Numbered from the stretch's first letter, positions 53,219-62,444 are shown. The stretch: 64,000 nt of DNA from Chloroflexota bacterium (GCA_003141245.1 PLLE01000039.1:10575-74574), one strand, 5' to 3'. Numbers and translations are program-made. Notes: generated by a model not told the origin, from the sequence alone.

Positions 53219-53609
53219 ATCACATAAGAGGCATTAGCCGGCCGAATCGGGTATCGGCGTGGCTCAGTCTGGATCGGACCCGTCGCCAGCGCCAGATCGG
53301 CAGGCGATTTCCGGGCCCGTGCTCGCCGCTACTCGATTCCTCCAGCCTATTGGTGCGGGCATTCCTATGGAGCTTCCGCCACGCGAGAAGACCTGCCGAC
53401 GCGTCCACGCGTCCGATTCCACGCTTGGCGACAGCCAGGGAGGAGGGAGAGAGTGGCCAAAGCGGCGGGCGATCTTCCATAACAGTGCTGGGAGCATTTA
53501 TCCGGAAGAACAGAGTCCGAACCCGGGCCGGGCCGGAGCGGAACCGGTCGACTCGGGGCGAGCCTGACCCTCGCTGCGCCCGCCGGTCCGCCGGACCTGG
53601 CGCGCCCAT
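53219..53609. other. Gap upstream of the sigma gene
   Basis: These 391 bases should contain the sigma operon promoter. No supported gene or strong repeat is visible; the one long minus frame has no protein-like pattern. Confidence 0.4.
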
Positions 53610-54194
53610 TCAGTGCCGTGCCCGCTGCCCACCAAGCGTCAGCTCGAACCAGATAGCCCTTGCGGAGTCCAACAGGTTCTCCTGTATGCGGCGGATCGAC
53701 TCACGATAGGCCGGCCAGATCGCCAGCTCGAGCGCCTCCGCGGGAGGAACCCAGCGCATCGCGTCGTGCTCGTGCGAGAGCGCGGGCTCCGCGCCGGCGC
53801 GGACGCGCACGGCGAAGATGGCGCTCGTGACGATCGCCGCGACCGACGGCGCGTGGAACTGGTTGACCTGGTCCAGGTCGAAGAAGCCCTCGATCTCGGC
53901 CGCCCCGAAGCCGGTCTCCTCTTGCAGCTCTCGCAACGCCCCTGCTGCGATCGATTCGCCTTCCTCGAGCGAGCCCGACACGCACTGCCACAGGCCGGGC
54001 AGGACGATCTTGCTCGGCGAGCGCCGCAGCATCAGGATCTCGGCGCTGGTTTCCGGCGCCGCGACCTGGGTTTCGGGCCCCTGACGCCGTCCAATCGGCC
54101 CCGGCACCAACCCGGCCGCAGTCGGCAGGCCGGCCCTTTCGGTCCGGAAGATCCAGACCTCGACCAGGTCCGGGCGAAATGGACTCACCGACAC
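53610..54194 (-). CDS. Nudix hydrolase
   Basis: The 194-residue protein has a complete Nudix box, from GSLEEGESIAAGALRELQEE through TGF, matching Gx5Ex7REUxEExGU. Also present are LPGLWQCVSG before it and HEHDAMRWVPPAEA after it. It probably hydrolyses a nucleoside diphosphate derivative. It starts at GTG 54194, 18 bp after the c-di-AMP receptor stop, so the two are probably one operon. Confidence 0.9.
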   Translation of the reverse strand: MSVSPFRPDLVEVWIFRTERAGLPTAAGLVPGPIGRRQGPETQVAAPETSAEILMLRRSPSKIVLPGLWQCVSGSLEEGESIAAGALRELQEETGFGAAEIEGFFDLDQVNQFHAPSVAAIVTSAIFAVRVRAGAEPALSHEHDAMRWVPPAEALELAIWPAYRESIRRIQENLLDSARAIWFELTLGGQRARH

Positions 54195-54212
54195 CCCCGA
54201 CCCGCGGGCCAG

Positions 54213-54542
54213 CTAGATCCGCTCGAACCGATCGACCGGGAGGACGAAGACAACCGCCCCGCCGACCTCCACCTCGAGCGGGTACGGCAGGAAGAACTCG
54301 CCCGGCTCCATGATCGGCGGGATGGGGCTGACGGTCTGAGTGCGCGAGTGGCAATTATCGCGGACGAGACCGACGATCTCCTCGACCTTATCGTCCTCGA
54401 CGCCCAAGAGGACCGTCGCGTTCGACTGCTTCAGGAAACCCCCGGAGCTGTGCAGCCACGTGGCCCGATGCTCGCGTTTGAGCAGGGCGTCGATGAGGAC
54501 CCGAGCGTCCTCGTTGTGAACGACGACAACGACGAGCTTCAC
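54213..54542 (-). CDS. Cyclic-di-AMP receptor, DarA/PstA (PII-like) family
   Basis: The 109-residue protein has the DarA pattern: KLVVVVVHNEDARVLIDALL, ATWLHSSGGFLKQSNATVLL, GVEDDKVEEIVGLVRDNC and a C-terminal EVGGAVVFVLPVDRFERI. The family binds c-di-AMP as a trimer and relays its level to unknown partners. GTG 54542 is chosen because homology starts there. A -10-like TATACT lies seven bases upstream, so the message may be leaderless. Confidence 0.85.
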   Translation of the reverse strand: MKLVVVVVHNEDARVLIDALLKREHRATWLHSSGGFLKQSNATVLLGVEDDKVEEIVGLVRDNCHSRTQTVSPIPPIMEPGEFFLPYPLEVEVGGAVVFVLPVDRFERI

Positions 54543-54549
54543 GGACGCG

Positions 54550-54555
54550 AGTATA
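54550..54555 (-). promoter_or_regulatory. -10 element for a probable leaderless transcript
   Basis: TATACT on the minus strand is seven bases before the GTG of the DarA-type gene. There is no Shine-Dalgarno sequence. This spacing places the transcription start at or next to the start codon. Confidence 0.5.
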
Positions 54556-54952
54556 GGCGGACCCATACGGCCGGACGCCTTCCTTCGCGCAATGTAGCGC
54601 GCACGGCGAGCGCGTGGCGAGGGCGGCGCGGGCGGCGTGACCGGAGCGCCGACGCGAGCGCCGGCTCGAGTGACGCCGAAACCGCCGTCCGTGTGGATCG
54701 CCAAGCCCGGATCCGCCGATCAAGCGCCGCAGACCGCCGGGCCGACGAGCGAAGGCCAAGGCGGCGACGAGCACCGCATCGAGCGTACTCGGAGGGTGCG
54801 TGAGCGAGGCACACAGCATCCAACGGAGGAATGCGCCGGCTGACCGAGCGAGATGCAAGCGGCGATCGGTGGATACGGGCTTAGGTATCGCCGTTCGGCA
54901 GACGGGGCCTTACAATCCCAGGGGGTTTCACGTCGACGCGCAGGGAGGATCC
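54556..54952. other. Gap between the c-di-AMP receptor and GGDEF genes
   Basis: About 400 bases between divergent genes. Apart from the -10 element and the ribosome site of the GGDEF gene I see no supported feature. Confidence 0.4.
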
Positions 54953-55987
54953 GTGTCGAGAGAACGATCGCGCCACGAACGATCGGGCAGCGAACTCTTC
55001 GCGGCCGCTGCCGCCGCAGTCGCCCGCAGCGACGATCTCGACGACGCCCTGGCCGAGCTGCTCGGCCTCGCCGGAGAGCACCTCGGGGCGAGCATCGGGG
55101 TCGCCTACATCCTGGACCCCGACCACGACGAGCTGGAGCTGGCGGTCACGTTCGGGATCGCGAAGCAAGTCGCCGCCGACGCCAGCTCGGTCAAGTCCGC
55201 GACCGAGAGCGACAACCCGCTGGCCGAAGTCACTCGGTCGAGGCATACGCTGGAGGTCGACGACGCGAGCCATCTCCCCGTACTGCGCGGCGCCACGACT
55301 GCCCTGCTGCTCCCCCTCGTCGTGAGGAGGGACGGCATCGAGGTGTCGCTCGGGACGATCGGGCTTGGATTTGCCGGGCCGCTCCCGAGTCGCGAGATGC
55401 TCGAGAGCGCGGAGCCGCTGGCCGATCTGGCGGCCGTGGCCGTGGAACGGGCCCTCGCCCTCTCGCTGGGCTCGGAGCGTGCCGAGTGGTTCGACCGCCT
55501 GGCCCACACCGATCCGCTCACCGGGCTGGCCAACCGCCGCACCCTCGATCGGCTTCTCGAGCTGGAAGTGGCTCGCGCCGGCCGCCAGGGAGTGGCTCTG
55601 AGCATCGCCCTTTTCGAGGTCGACCACTTCGAGGAGATCCAGCGGGCCGGCGGCAACGCGGCGGGCGACGAGGTGCTGCGCCACGTAGCTCAGGTCTTCG
55701 CCGAGTCCGTCCGTCTCGTGGACACAGTGGCCCGGTACGGCGGCGACCAATTCATGATCCTTGCGCCCGGTCCGGACGGCCTGATCGTGACCGAGCGGCT
55801 GGTTCGGGGTGTCGCCGCCCTACCGCCGGTGGGGAACAAGTCGATCACCGTTTCGGCGGGGATCGCCGGCTTCCCGCTGGACGGGCGCACTCCCGATGAG
55901 CTGCTCGAGATCGTCGAGCGGGCGATGCAGGCCGCAAGCGATGCGGGTGGCGGGCGACTGGTCGCACCGACGCCGGCCAAAGGGTAG
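54953..55987 (+). CDS. GAF plus degenerate GGDEF-domain protein
   Basis: The 344-residue protein has a GAF-like sensor (about 40-170: LGLAGEHLGASIGVAYILD, TTALLLPLVVRRDGIEVSLG) and a GGDEF domain (about 185-335: HTDPLTGLANRRTLDRLL). The active-site signature is GGDQF, the first metal Asp region reads FEVDHF instead of DIDHF, and the usual FKxINDxxGH is FEEIQRAGGN. Diguanylate cyclase activity is therefore doubtful; it may bind GTP or c-di-GMP as a sensor. GTG 54953 has GGAGGAT. Confidence 0.87.
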   Translation: MSRERSRHERSGSELFAAAAAAVARSDDLDDALAELLGLAGEHLGASIGVAYILDPDHDELELAVTFGIAKQVAADASSVKSATESDNPLAEVTRSRHTLEVDDASHLPVLRGATTALLLPLVVRRDGIEVSLGTIGLGFAGPLPSREMLESAEPLADLAAVAVERALALSLGSERAEWFDRLAHTDPLTGLANRRTLDRLLELEVARAGRQGVALSIALFEVDHFEEIQRAGGNAAGDEVLRHVAQVFAESVRLVDTVARYGGDQFMILAPGPDGLIVTERLVRGVAALPPVGNKSITVSAGIAGFPLDGRTPDELLEIVERAMQAASDAGGGRLVAPTPAKG

Positions 55988-56023
55988 GCGGGCGGCGCGG
56001 GCGGCGCGTGACGCCCGGGCGAC

Positions 56024-56905
56024 CTAGACCGTCGGGGGCGCCGCGGGAGTTGGCCAGAGCGAGATGGTGCCGGTCACAATCGTGGGGCCGGTCGGCTTGG
56101 CCACGTCGCTGTTCGGCTCGCGGCAAACCTGGAGCCACAGCGTGGCCCATGTGGGGACGTTGTCCATCTCGAGATACCCCTCGCCCACGTCACTCACGGT
56201 GAACGACCCGGCCTTGGTGGAGGCGCCACTGTCGGCGCTGAACCAGACCATGTAGACCTCGTCGTTTGTCGTGGGAGCGAGTCCGTGCAGGTTTACGATG
56301 ACATGCCCGCTGGGCAAAAGGACCGCGTCGCCAGCGCCCGTGTTCGCGCCTTGGGGAATGAGCACCGCGGAGCGTGCCCCCGGCTGAGCCATGGCATGGT
56401 AGACGGCGTTGGCGTGAGCTTTGGACGTGTTGTACTTGGCCAGGTCGCCTTGGACCGCCACCGCATATCCGACGAGCCCGACGATCGCCACGGCGGCCGC
56501 GACACGGGAGAACCAGACGGCCGTCCGGCGCGTGCGCAGGGCGCGGGCAGAAGCCAGGGAGATCACTCTCCCTGCGCGAGTCGGCTCCACGACCGTCAGC
56601 ACCGGGGCCGTCTCCGGCTTGGCCCTGGCCGGCGCGGCCGTGACCGGGACGGGGGCCTCGGATCGGCGAGTCGCCAGATCCGCCCGGGCAGCGGCCAACA
56701 CAGCGGCGCGGAGGCGCGCCGACGGCGCGACCGGCTCGAGCGAGCCGCCGAGATAGGGCAGCACGCCACCCAGTTCGCGCACCTCGGGATGTGGCTTGGA
56801 GCAACCCTCGAGGTGCTCGCGGACGGCGGACATTTCGGCCGGGTCCAGGGCACCCAGAACGAAGCCGGAGGTCAGGTCACGAACACGATCGCAAGAGATG
56901 GCCAT
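56024..56905 (-). CDS. Anti-sigma factor, RskA family
   Basis: The 293-residue protein has an N-terminal zinc-finger-like region (LTSGFVLGALDPAEMSAV, REHLEGCSKPH), one membrane helix near 145 (VAAAVAIVGLVGYAVAV), and the extracellular RskA domain (VLLPSGHVIVNLHGLAP, DEVYMVWFSADSGASTKAG). The ZAS motif keeps HxxxC but lacks the second Cys (CSKP). It begins one base after the sigma gene stop. It should hold the sigma factor inactive at the membrane. Confidence 0.88.
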   Translation of the reverse strand: MAISCDRVRDLTSGFVLGALDPAEMSAVREHLEGCSKPHPEVRELGGVLPYLGGSLEPVAPSARLRAAVLAAARADLATRRSEAPVPVTAAPARAKPETAPVLTVVEPTRAGRVISLASARALRTRRTAVWFSRVAAAVAIVGLVGYAVAVQGDLAKYNTSKAHANAVYHAMAQPGARSAVLIPQGANTGAGDAVLLPSGHVIVNLHGLAPTTNDEVYMVWFSADSGASTKAGSFTVSDVGEGYLEMDNVPTWATLWLQVCREPNSDVAKPTGPTIVTGTISLWPTPAAPPTV

Positions 56906-56906
56906 C

Positions 56907-57593
56907 TCAGCCCTCGCCTTCCGGGGCGCGGATTGGGAGCGTGACGGCTCCGGCGGCCCGCAATGCCGGGCCCATCCCGTCGAACCTCTCGGCAACATCC
57001 ACCAGTTCGTGCCGCAGAGAGACCAGGCCCAGCCGCATCCGGCTCTTGACAGTGCCGAGCGGGGCGCCCGTCTTCGTCGCGATTTCGCGCTGCGTCAGGC
57101 CGTCGAAGTAGGCCAGCTCGATCGCCTCGCGCTGCGCTTCGGGCAGCTTCGCCAGGGCATGGCGAATCTGCTCGGCGTCCAGGCGCCCAGCCACTTCGGG
57201 CCAGATGTCGGGGATTGTCAGGGCGGCGGGAAGCGGCTCCTCCGTTTCGTCGGCGATCGCCACGCCGTTCTTGCGACGGCGCATGGAGTCGATGGCGCGG
57301 TGGCGGACGATCGCCAGCAGCCAGCCCCGGACGCTGCCCTTGTCCTCGGCGTATCGGCCGGCGTTGCGCCACAACCCCAGGAACGAATCCTGCACGACAT
57401 CCTCGGCCAGCCCCGTCTCGGTCGTGATCCGCAGGGCAAGCGCGTACGCCATCGTGTGATAGCGGTCGTATAGGGTTTCGAGTCCGCCGATCTCTCCGGC
57501 GGCGACCTGCCGCATCAACTGGGCCTCCGATTGACCCTCCGAGGGGCCTTCGGGCGTGACCGTAGGCGGGGGCACTGCCACTTGGTCCCTCAC
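56907..57593 (-). CDS. ECF-type RNA polymerase sigma factor (SigK-like)
   Basis: The 228-residue protein has region 2 (ETLYDRYHTMAYALALRIT, GLAEDVVQDSFLGLWRNA, YAEDKGSVRGWLLAIVRHRA) and region 4 (LPEAQREAIELAYFDGLTQ, REIATKTGAPLGTVKSRMRL). With the RskA-type neighbour it forms a regulatory pair. GTG 57593 overlaps the tmk stop by four bases. Confidence 0.94.
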   Translation of the reverse strand: MRDQVAVPPPTVTPEGPSEGQSEAQLMRQVAAGEIGGLETLYDRYHTMAYALALRITTETGLAEDVVQDSFLGLWRNAGRYAEDKGSVRGWLLAIVRHRAIDSMRRRKNGVAIADETEEPLPAALTIPDIWPEVAGRLDAEQIRHALAKLPEAQREAIELAYFDGLTQREIATKTGAPLGTVKSRMRLGLVSLRHELVDVAERFDGMGPALRAAGAVTLPIRAPEGEG

Positions 57594-58330
57594 TTTTCCA
57601 TTCGCAGCGAACCGCGTTCCGGTTCACTCGCGAGAGGCGAGGAGGCATTGGCAGCGTACTCGGCGTTGCGCGGCGTCAACTCATCGTGGCGGCTTAGTCG
57701 CGGCCAGAGGGCCTCGAAGATGGCTGCCTCGATCGCGTCGGCCGTCTGGCTACCGTCGATGACGACAAATCGGCCCGGCTCGGCGGCGGCGAGGGCCAGG
57801 AATCCGTCCCTGACGCGGCGGTGGAACTCCACGTCGGCCCGCTCCTCGAAGCGAGTGATCTCGTCGGCCTGCTTGCGTCGCAGACCGTCTTCCACGGGCA
57901 GGTCGATCAGGAACGTGAGATCCGGGCGGAGGTCGCCGACCGCGAAACGCATCAGCGCGCGAAGGGCATCGAGAGATTGACCGGCGCCGTATCCCTGGTA
58001 CGCGAGGGTGGAGTCGCCGAAGCGGTCGCAGATGACGACCTCGCCACGCTCCAGCGCAGGCTCGATGACCTCCGCGGCCAGCTGAGCCCGGGCGGCGTTG
58101 AAGAGCAGGGCGTCCGCCGCCGGCACCGGAGCGAGCTCGGGGGCGTGGAGCAGGATCTGGCGGACTTCCTCGCCCAGAGCCGTCCCGCCCGGTTCGCGGG
58201 TCACCACGCAGTGGCGGCCGGAGGCGTTCAGCCTGGCAGCCAGTCGCTGGGCCTGGGTTGACTTGCCGGAACCCTCGGGCCCCTCGAGGGTCAAGAAGAA
58301 GCCGCGTCGGCGGCCGCCGTCGAGGTGCAT
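57590..58330 (-). CDS. tmk: Thymidylate kinase
   Basis: The 246-residue protein has the P-loop GPEGSGKST (17-25), the TREPGGTALGEEVR motif, CDRFGDSTLAYQGYGAG (DR motif and substrate loop) and FLIDLPVEDGLRRK. It phosphorylates dTMP. The C-terminus is about 30 residues longer than usual and runs into the sigma gene, so translation of the two is coupled. Confidence 0.95.
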   Translation of the reverse strand: MHLDGGRRRGFFLTLEGPEGSGKSTQAQRLAARLNASGRHCVVTREPGGTALGEEVRQILLHAPELAPVPAADALLFNAARAQLAAEVIEPALERGEVVICDRFGDSTLAYQGYGAGQSLDALRALMRFAVGDLRPDLTFLIDLPVEDGLRRKQADEITRFEERADVEFHRRVRDGFLALAAAEPGRFVVIDGSQTADAIEAAIFEALWPRLSRHDELTPRNAEYAANASSPLASEPERGSLRMEK

Positions 58331-58431
58331 TCGACGAGTCTAGCCGAGCCGCGAGCAGCCGAGAGCCCGCCGGGGATGGCGCGGCCCATGGCGCGACACT
58401 GGCGTCCGACGCGCATTTGCGTCGCGCCGGC

Positions 58432-60753
58432 TCAGGGGTAAAGGCGGACCCGGCGGTATGGCTCTCGGCCGCGGGAGCGCGAGATCAGGTTTGCGCGCTC
58501 GGCCATCTGGTGCTGCAGGCGACGGATGTAGGCGTTCTGGGGCGAGAGCTCGACCGGCTCGACGTTGTGGATGACCATGCCGATCGCCTCCTCGGCCTCG
58601 CGCAATGCCGCCTCGCGCGGGTCGACCTCGAGCGAGAAGATCGAAGTCAGGCTCGCCTCCATCTGGACGATGGTGTTGCTCTTCAGCACGTAGATCGGCA
58701 GTCCGCGGTCCTCGGCTTCGCGCAGAGCCGTGGTCTTCTGCCGGTACTCGCTTTTGAGCGTCATCACGACGTCGGCCTCGTCCGGGTCGCGGGCGATGAT
58801 GACCGGCAGCTGAAGCTCCTTGATCGCCTGCTCGAGACGCTTGCGGTTGATGCCGTGCGGCAGCACGCGAAGCGTCGGCAGGATCGAACCCGCATCGCTG
58901 ATTCGAACCACGGGGCCGACGTCTTCGTCGTCGGCGGCTTCTCGGCCCGCCCGAGCTCGGACCACGTCGGCCACGGCCTCGTCGTCCTCGCCCAGCTCGT
59001 CCCGGAGATCTTCGCGATCGAGGTCGGCTTCCGACCCGGCTTCCGACCCGGCCGGCACTCTCGGCGAGTCCGCCACACGGGTGGCGCCGGGAGACGTGCC
59101 GGAAGCCGCGAGCGGCTCATCTTCTTCGTCCACGCCCTCGGCGCGGTAGTCGTTGAGCGCGCGCGTTGCCTGCTGAGCCCACGAACGCTGCCGCTCCAGC
59201 TCGCGCACTTCGCGGGCACGCGGCTCGGGCACCGGCAGCGGTCCCCGCTCAATCGGGCCGCGATCGGCTATCTCACCAACATGGAACGGCAAGCCTGGGG
59301 GCTCATGACCAGGGGCCCTCGGCGGAGCCGAGAACCGTTCCCCGGGGAGCGCCCGCAAGCCCGGCGCGCCTCCTTCCAGAGCGCCCCCGACGGGCGCGCC
59401 CCATTCCGGCGCGCCAATTCCCGGCGCGCCTCCGCCGGGCCGGCCCTGGCCAGGCCCTCCGCTCGAGGTCCCGCCGTTGCCGCTCGCCCTTTCGCCGCCC
59501 CGCGTCCGCCGCGCGCCGCGGACAGGCGTCCGCCATCCGCCCCCAGCCCCGGGCCGATACCCCGGCCGTGCCCCTCCCCGATCCATCTCGTGCCAGTCGG
59601 ACGGAGCGTGGTATGAACCCGAGCCGAGCCAGCCCGGCTCCGTTCGCCAGCCCGGCCCGGCGCCGACGAGACCTGCGAAGCGGTCGCTGCCGAAGCGGTC
59701 GCTCGTCATCGCGTCGCGCGGCGACGGCTTGGGCCGCGTCTGCGAGCGATGCACGCCGCCCTCGTCGCGCCAGCGCAATTCGGCCGAGATCGGATCGCCG
59801 CGCAGCAGCGCATCCACGGTCTCGGCCACGTCGGAGTGGACGGTCACCTTCTCTCGATCGAGGATCTCGACGATGACGTCGAAGGTGGGCGGGGCCTTGC
59901 GCTCCAGGACGCTCTTCTGCGAACGGCGGCGCCGCGCTTCCTCGTCGCCGAGGGTGACCGTCTGGATCCCGCCGATCAGGTCGGTCAGCGTCGGGTTGAG
60001 CATCAGGTTGTCGAGGTTGTTGCCGTGAGCGGTGCCGATCAGCTGCACGCCCCGCTCGGCGATCGTCCGGGCGGCCTGAGCCTCGAGCTCCGTCCCGATC
60101 TCGTCGATGACGATGACCTCGGGCATGTGGTTCTCGACCGCCTCGATCATGACCTCGTGCTGGAGCGACGGCGTTCGGACCTGCATTCGCCGTGCTCGGC
60201 CGATCGCCGGGTGCGGGATGTCGCCGTCGCCGGCGATCTCGTTCGAGGTGTCCACGACCACGACCCGCTTGCCCTGGTCGTCGGCCAGGACGCGGGCGGC
60301 CTCGCGCAGCATCGTCGTCTTGCCGATGCCGGGCCGGCCCATGATCAGGATCGACTTCCCGGACTCGACGAAGTCGTTGATGATCTCGATCGTGCCGTAG
60401 ACCGCGCGGCCGATCCGGCAAGTCAGCCCGACGATCTTGCCGGTCCGGTTGCGGAGGGCGCTGATTCGATGAAGCGTCCGTTCGATGCCGGCGCGGTTAT
60501 CGTCGCCGAAGGTGCCGATATGGTCGACGACGTACTTTATGTCGGCCTCGGTGATCTCACGTTCCAGCAGCGTCACCTCGCTCGCCGTTGAGCGCGCCTC
60601 GGGCCGACGCCCGAGATCCATGATGACTTCGATCAGCTGGTCGGGATCCGTCAGGGCATGCACTGCCTCGACCACGTCGGGTGGAAGGGCCCCAAGGAGC
60701 AGATCCAGATCGTCGATCGACTCCCGCCGACGGTGCCCGCCCTGATCAGCCAC
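58432..60753 (-). CDS. R3H-domain AAA ATPase (SpoIIIAA-like)
   Basis: The 773-residue protein has an N-terminal ATPase like SpoIIIAA/Ycf45: Walker A GRPGIGKTT near 139-147, VVVDTSNEIAGDGDIPH, Walker B VIVIDEIGTELEAQA, and QLIGTAHGNNLDNLMLNPTL. A long Gly/Pro/Arg/Ala-rich disordered middle part follows (about 350-560). The C-terminus has a PIN-like or nucleic-acid-binding section and an R3H domain (VELSPQNAYIRRLQHQMAER and the final Arg cluster). It probably binds single-stranded nucleic acid; the exact role is unknown. Related proteins are common in cyanobacteria and Chloroflexota. Confidence 0.9.
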   Translation of the reverse strand: MADQGGHRRRESIDDLDLLLGALPPDVVEAVHALTDPDQLIEVIMDLGRRPEARSTASEVTLLEREITEADIKYVVDHIGTFGDDNRAGIERTLHRISALRNRTGKIVGLTCRIGRAVYGTIEIINDFVESGKSILIMGRPGIGKTTMLREAARVLADDQGKRVVVVDTSNEIAGDGDIPHPAIGRARRMQVRTPSLQHEVMIEAVENHMPEVIVIDEIGTELEAQAARTIAERGVQLIGTAHGNNLDNLMLNPTLTDLIGGIQTVTLGDEEARRRRSQKSVLERKAPPTFDVIVEILDREKVTVHSDVAETVDALLRGDPISAELRWRDEGGVHRSQTRPKPSPRDAMTSDRFGSDRFAGLVGAGPGWRTEPGWLGSGSYHAPSDWHEMDRGGARPGYRPGAGGGWRTPVRGARRTRGGERASGNGGTSSGGPGQGRPGGGAPGIGAPEWGAPVGGALEGGAPGLRALPGERFSAPPRAPGHEPPGLPFHVGEIADRGPIERGPLPVPEPRAREVRELERQRSWAQQATRALNDYRAEGVDEEDEPLAASGTSPGATRVADSPRVPAGSEAGSEADLDREDLRDELGEDDEAVADVVRARAGREAADDEDVGPVVRISDAGSILPTLRVLPHGINRKRLEQAIKELQLPVIIARDPDEADVVMTLKSEYRQKTTALREAEDRGLPIYVLKSNTIVQMEASLTSIFSLEVDPREAALREAEEAIGMVIHNVEPVELSPQNAYIRRLQHQMAERANLISRSRGREPYRRVRLYP

Positions 60754-60774
60754 GTCTTCTCCTGTGCTTTCGGG

Positions 60775-61806
60775 CTAGCGTACAGCCGGGACGAGAGCGG
60801 GTTCGGCGACGCGGACGACGGCCTCTTTCATGAGGAGCGTAACCGTGACCAGGCTCGCAAAACCCGCCTCCTCGAGGCGGCGATCGATCGGTGATTCATA
60901 GGTCCGAACCGGGGCGAGAACGCCATTGTCCGGGCAGCTGCCCCCCCTCTCGATCCGGGCGCCGATGAGGCCCAGACCGAAGTCGACGATCGGATCCACG
61001 TCCGCACCGGGCCGGGCGAGGATCTTGAGGTAGTGGGGCTGCTCTTCGCGCGCCACCCCGACCTGCAACAGGGCTGAGAGCACGCCCGGCCCGTCGTCCT
61101 GGGCCTCCTGGACGTACGCCTCCACGTCGGCAAACCGCAGGATCGGCGCCAGGCTGGAGCGAGGCACGCGCGTCGTCGATCCCTGCCGCTCCCAGTCGCT
61201 GAGGCGGTACGACTCCAGTCGCATCACCGGCTGCGGGGTGACCGAGGCGTAGAGGCGAGCCAGCGGCAACGCGTCCAGTGGCTGGCACGGCCGGATGCCT
61301 GCGGAACGGGTCTTCTCGTCGGGCCAGGCGTGGGGCAGCTTCATCCCGGCGCCGCGGAACAGCAGCCACTCCTGACCGTAGCGGGCGAAGCCGGCCTGCA
61401 TGAAGAGCTCGACGTTTCCCTGGCCGTCGGCGCAGGCGACGTGGAACCGGAAGGCGCCGCGCTTAGTCCCATCCCGCAGCAGGTGCTGGACGAGCCGATA
61501 GCGCGTGTCGCCCGAATCGCCCGAGCCGATGGCGTCGAGCTCCACGATCGTCATCTCGTCACGCGAGGCGTCGCGCTCCACGCGCAGCAGGCCCGAGATC
61601 CGCCGCTCGTCTTCGTAAACGAAAAGCAGGTCGTTGGGCCGGAAGGCGCCGAGCGGCAATCGGAAGAGGCTGAAGACGCCGATCCGCGGGCCGCTGACCG
61701 GCAGGCCGAGCGAGCGCGCGTCGACGTGCTCCTGCTGCGAGAGCCGGGAGAGCTCGCCCAGGGCGGCGAGATCGGTCAGGCGAGCGAGACGGACGCGACC
61801 GCTCAC
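60775..61806 (-). CDS. GNAT-fold-like protein of unknown function
   Basis: The 343-residue protein resembles an acyltransferase fold in its first half (VRLARLTDLAALGELSRLSQ, DLLFVYEDERRISGLLRVER, GNVELFMQAGFARYGQEWLL). The second half has another such unit (YLKILARPGADVDPIVDFGL, RRLEEAGFASLVTVTLLM). Catalytic residues are not evident. GTG 61806 overlaps the pdxT stop (GTGA) and is preceded by GGGGAGG. Confidence 0.7.
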   Translation of the reverse strand: MSGRVRLARLTDLAALGELSRLSQQEHVDARSLGLPVSGPRIGVFSLFRLPLGAFRPNDLLFVYEDERRISGLLRVERDASRDEMTIVELDAIGSGDSGDTRYRLVQHLLRDGTKRGAFRFHVACADGQGNVELFMQAGFARYGQEWLLFRGAGMKLPHAWPDEKTRSAGIRPCQPLDALPLARLYASVTPQPVMRLESYRLSDWERQGSTTRVPRSSLAPILRFADVEAYVQEAQDDGPGVLSALLQVGVAREEQPHYLKILARPGADVDPIVDFGLGLIGARIERGGSCPDNGVLAPVRTYESPIDRRLEEAGFASLVTVTLLMKEAVVRVAEPALVPAVR

Positions 61807-62444
61807 GTCACCTCCCCGAACGACCACGGCTCGGTGCCGGCAGCTTCCGTGCCCTCGCCGGGTTCCGCGTACTCCGCGGCCATGGTGGCCACGAGCCGGT
61901 GAATCCGGGTCTCGCCGGCCAGCTCGGGATGGAACGCGATGGCGATGACGTTGCGCTGGCGCACGGCCACGACGCGCTGGTCGGGGAGGCGGGCGAGAAC
62001 CTCCACCCCGGGGCCTACGCGCTCGATGATCGGAGCCCGGATGAAGATGGCGTGGACCGGCCGATCGCCGAGGATCGGCATAGCCAGGTCGGTCTCGAAC
62101 GAGTCGAGCTGGCGCCCAAAGGCGTTGCGCTCGACGGTCACGTCGAGCAGCGGGAAGACGGGCTCGTCGCCGCCGGCAATCTCCATGGCCACGATGATCA
62201 TCCCTGCGCAGGTGCCGAGGATCGGGGCCCCCGACCTTGCCAGGGCCATGATCGGCTCTCGCAGGCCCCAGCGAGCGACGAGCTTGCGCATCGTCGTGCT
62301 CTCGCCGCCCGGCAGGATCAGGCCGGAGATCCCCTCCAGGTCTTCGGGCAGACGCACGGGAACGGGCTCTACGCCGATCGCGCGAAGGATCTGGATGTGC
62401 TCGATGACGGCGCCGTGGAGCGCCAGTACGCCAATCTTCATCAT
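61803..62444 (-). CDS. pdxT: Pyridoxal 5'-phosphate synthase glutaminase subunit
   Basis: The 213-residue class I glutaminase has LPGGESTTMRKL, the catalytic Cys79 in GTCAGMI, and the His/Glu pair in AFHPELAGETRIH. It supplies ammonia to PdxS for direct PLP synthesis. It lies 65 bp after pdxS in the same direction. Confidence 0.96.
   Translation of the reverse strand: MMKIGVLALHGAVIEHIQILRAIGVEPVPVRLPEDLEGISGLILPGGESTTMRKLVARWGLREPIMALARSGAPILGTCAGMIIVAMEIAGGDEPVFPLLDVTVERNAFGRQLDSFETDLAMPILGDRPVHAIFIRAPIIERVGPGVEVLARLPDQRVVAVRQRNVIAIAFHPELAGETRIHRLVATMAAEYAEPGEGTEAAGTEPWSFGEVT

Noticed and set aside
53220-53609. 129-codon minus-strand frame upstream of the sigma gene
   Set aside because: Composition is that of a GC-rich shadow frame with no family pattern.
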